Part shown: positions 63,984 to 64,000 of the stretch, piece after piece
Layout of the letters: the number at the start of each line of letters is the position of its first letter
Numbering within the stretch: position 1 is the stretch's first letter
Notes under the pieces: generated by a model
Told to the model about the DNA's origin: nothing
Seen by the model: the letters and a program-made list of their open reading frames with translations, nothing else
Database searches by the model: none
NCBI RefSeq assembly: GCF_024105735.1
Contig: NZ_JAAAML010000001.1
Span: 1,993,809 to 2,057,808 of the forward strand
Direction of reading: 5' to 3'
Length of the DNA: 64,000 bases
Origin: Parahoeflea alexandrii
GTDB taxonomy: Bacteria; Pseudomonadota; Alphaproteobacteria; Rhizobiales; Rhizobiaceae
Position numbers and translations under genes: made by a program

Positions 63984-64000
63984 ATGGCTGATCAAGGAGG
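63984..64000 (+). other. Window edge: strong ribosome site, gene start outside
   Basis: The last seven bases, AAGGAGG, form a strong Shine-Dalgarno sequence, so a plus-strand gene probably starts just past the window. In rhizobial relatives a D-alanyl-D-alanine carboxypeptidase gene sits here, but this cannot be seen. An ATG at 63984 also opens a frame that runs off the edge. Confidence 0.4.

Overview
The window reads as chromosomal DNA of a GC-rich alphaproteobacterium of the order Rhizobiales, most likely Rhizobiaceae or a close relative (a Hoeflea-like genome is a guess). The reasons are the gene orders trpD-trpC-moaC-moeA, lexA-comEC, gltA facing lpxB-lpxI-lpxA-fabZ-lpxD-bamA-rseP-cdsA-uppS-frr-pyrH-tsf-rpsB and clpA-clpS-phasin, LpxI instead of LpxH, and a GAAC-N7-GAAC type SOS box before lexA. 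No rRNA, tRNA, CRISPR array, insertion sequence or integrase was seen.

Layout. (1) 1-5.0 kb, minus strand: pyrG (cut by the window edge), secG, tpiA, a PilZ-like protein and a GGDEF diguanylate cyclase. (2) 5.0-10.6 kb, plus strand: a PpiD/SurA-like folding factor, then trpD, trpC, moaC and moeA, tightly packed. (3) 10.6-30.7 kb: a catabolic block of 17 minus-strand genes plus one divergent IclR regulator, lying between moeA and lexA. (4) 31-36 kb: lexA, comEC (minus) and gltA. (5) 36-49.4 kb, minus strand: the lipid A / outer membrane / translation cluster from rpsB down to lpxB. (6) 49.5-60.2 kb: mixed single genes, including an Hsp70-like protein, a polytopic membrane protein, an EipB-like periplasmic protein, RidA, a glycerophosphodiesterase, a GNAT-like protein, a HIT protein, two uncharacterised proteins and AzlCD. 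(7) 60.2-64 kb, minus strand: clpS-clpA and a phasin with a large inverted repeat upstream.

The most interesting part is the block at 10.6-30.7 kb. It encodes a branched-chain-amino-acid-type ABC importer (LivGFHM plus a separate binding protein), an acyl-CoA synthetase, two unlike acyl-CoA dehydrogenases flanking a crotonase, a Baeyer-Villiger-type flavin monooxygenase, an Old Yellow Enzyme, a fused double SDR and a single SDR, an SMP-30 type lactonase, a SnoaL-like protein, a flavin reductase and an ADP-forming acyl-CoA synthetase. The same 15-base palindromic site, TTTCACAGATGTGAA, lies just before the iclR start and again before the acyl-CoA synthetase gene. The two minus-strand transcription units therefore look like one regulon under the local IclR protein. 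I infer uptake and CoA-dependent breakdown of a cyclic ketone, alicyclic or terpenoid-like acid; the substrate cannot be read from the sequence. Several of the enzymes differ from their families at key positions: His to Arg in the monooxygenase fingerprint, a missing catalytic Glu in one dehydrogenase, and one of two Glu missing in the crotonase.
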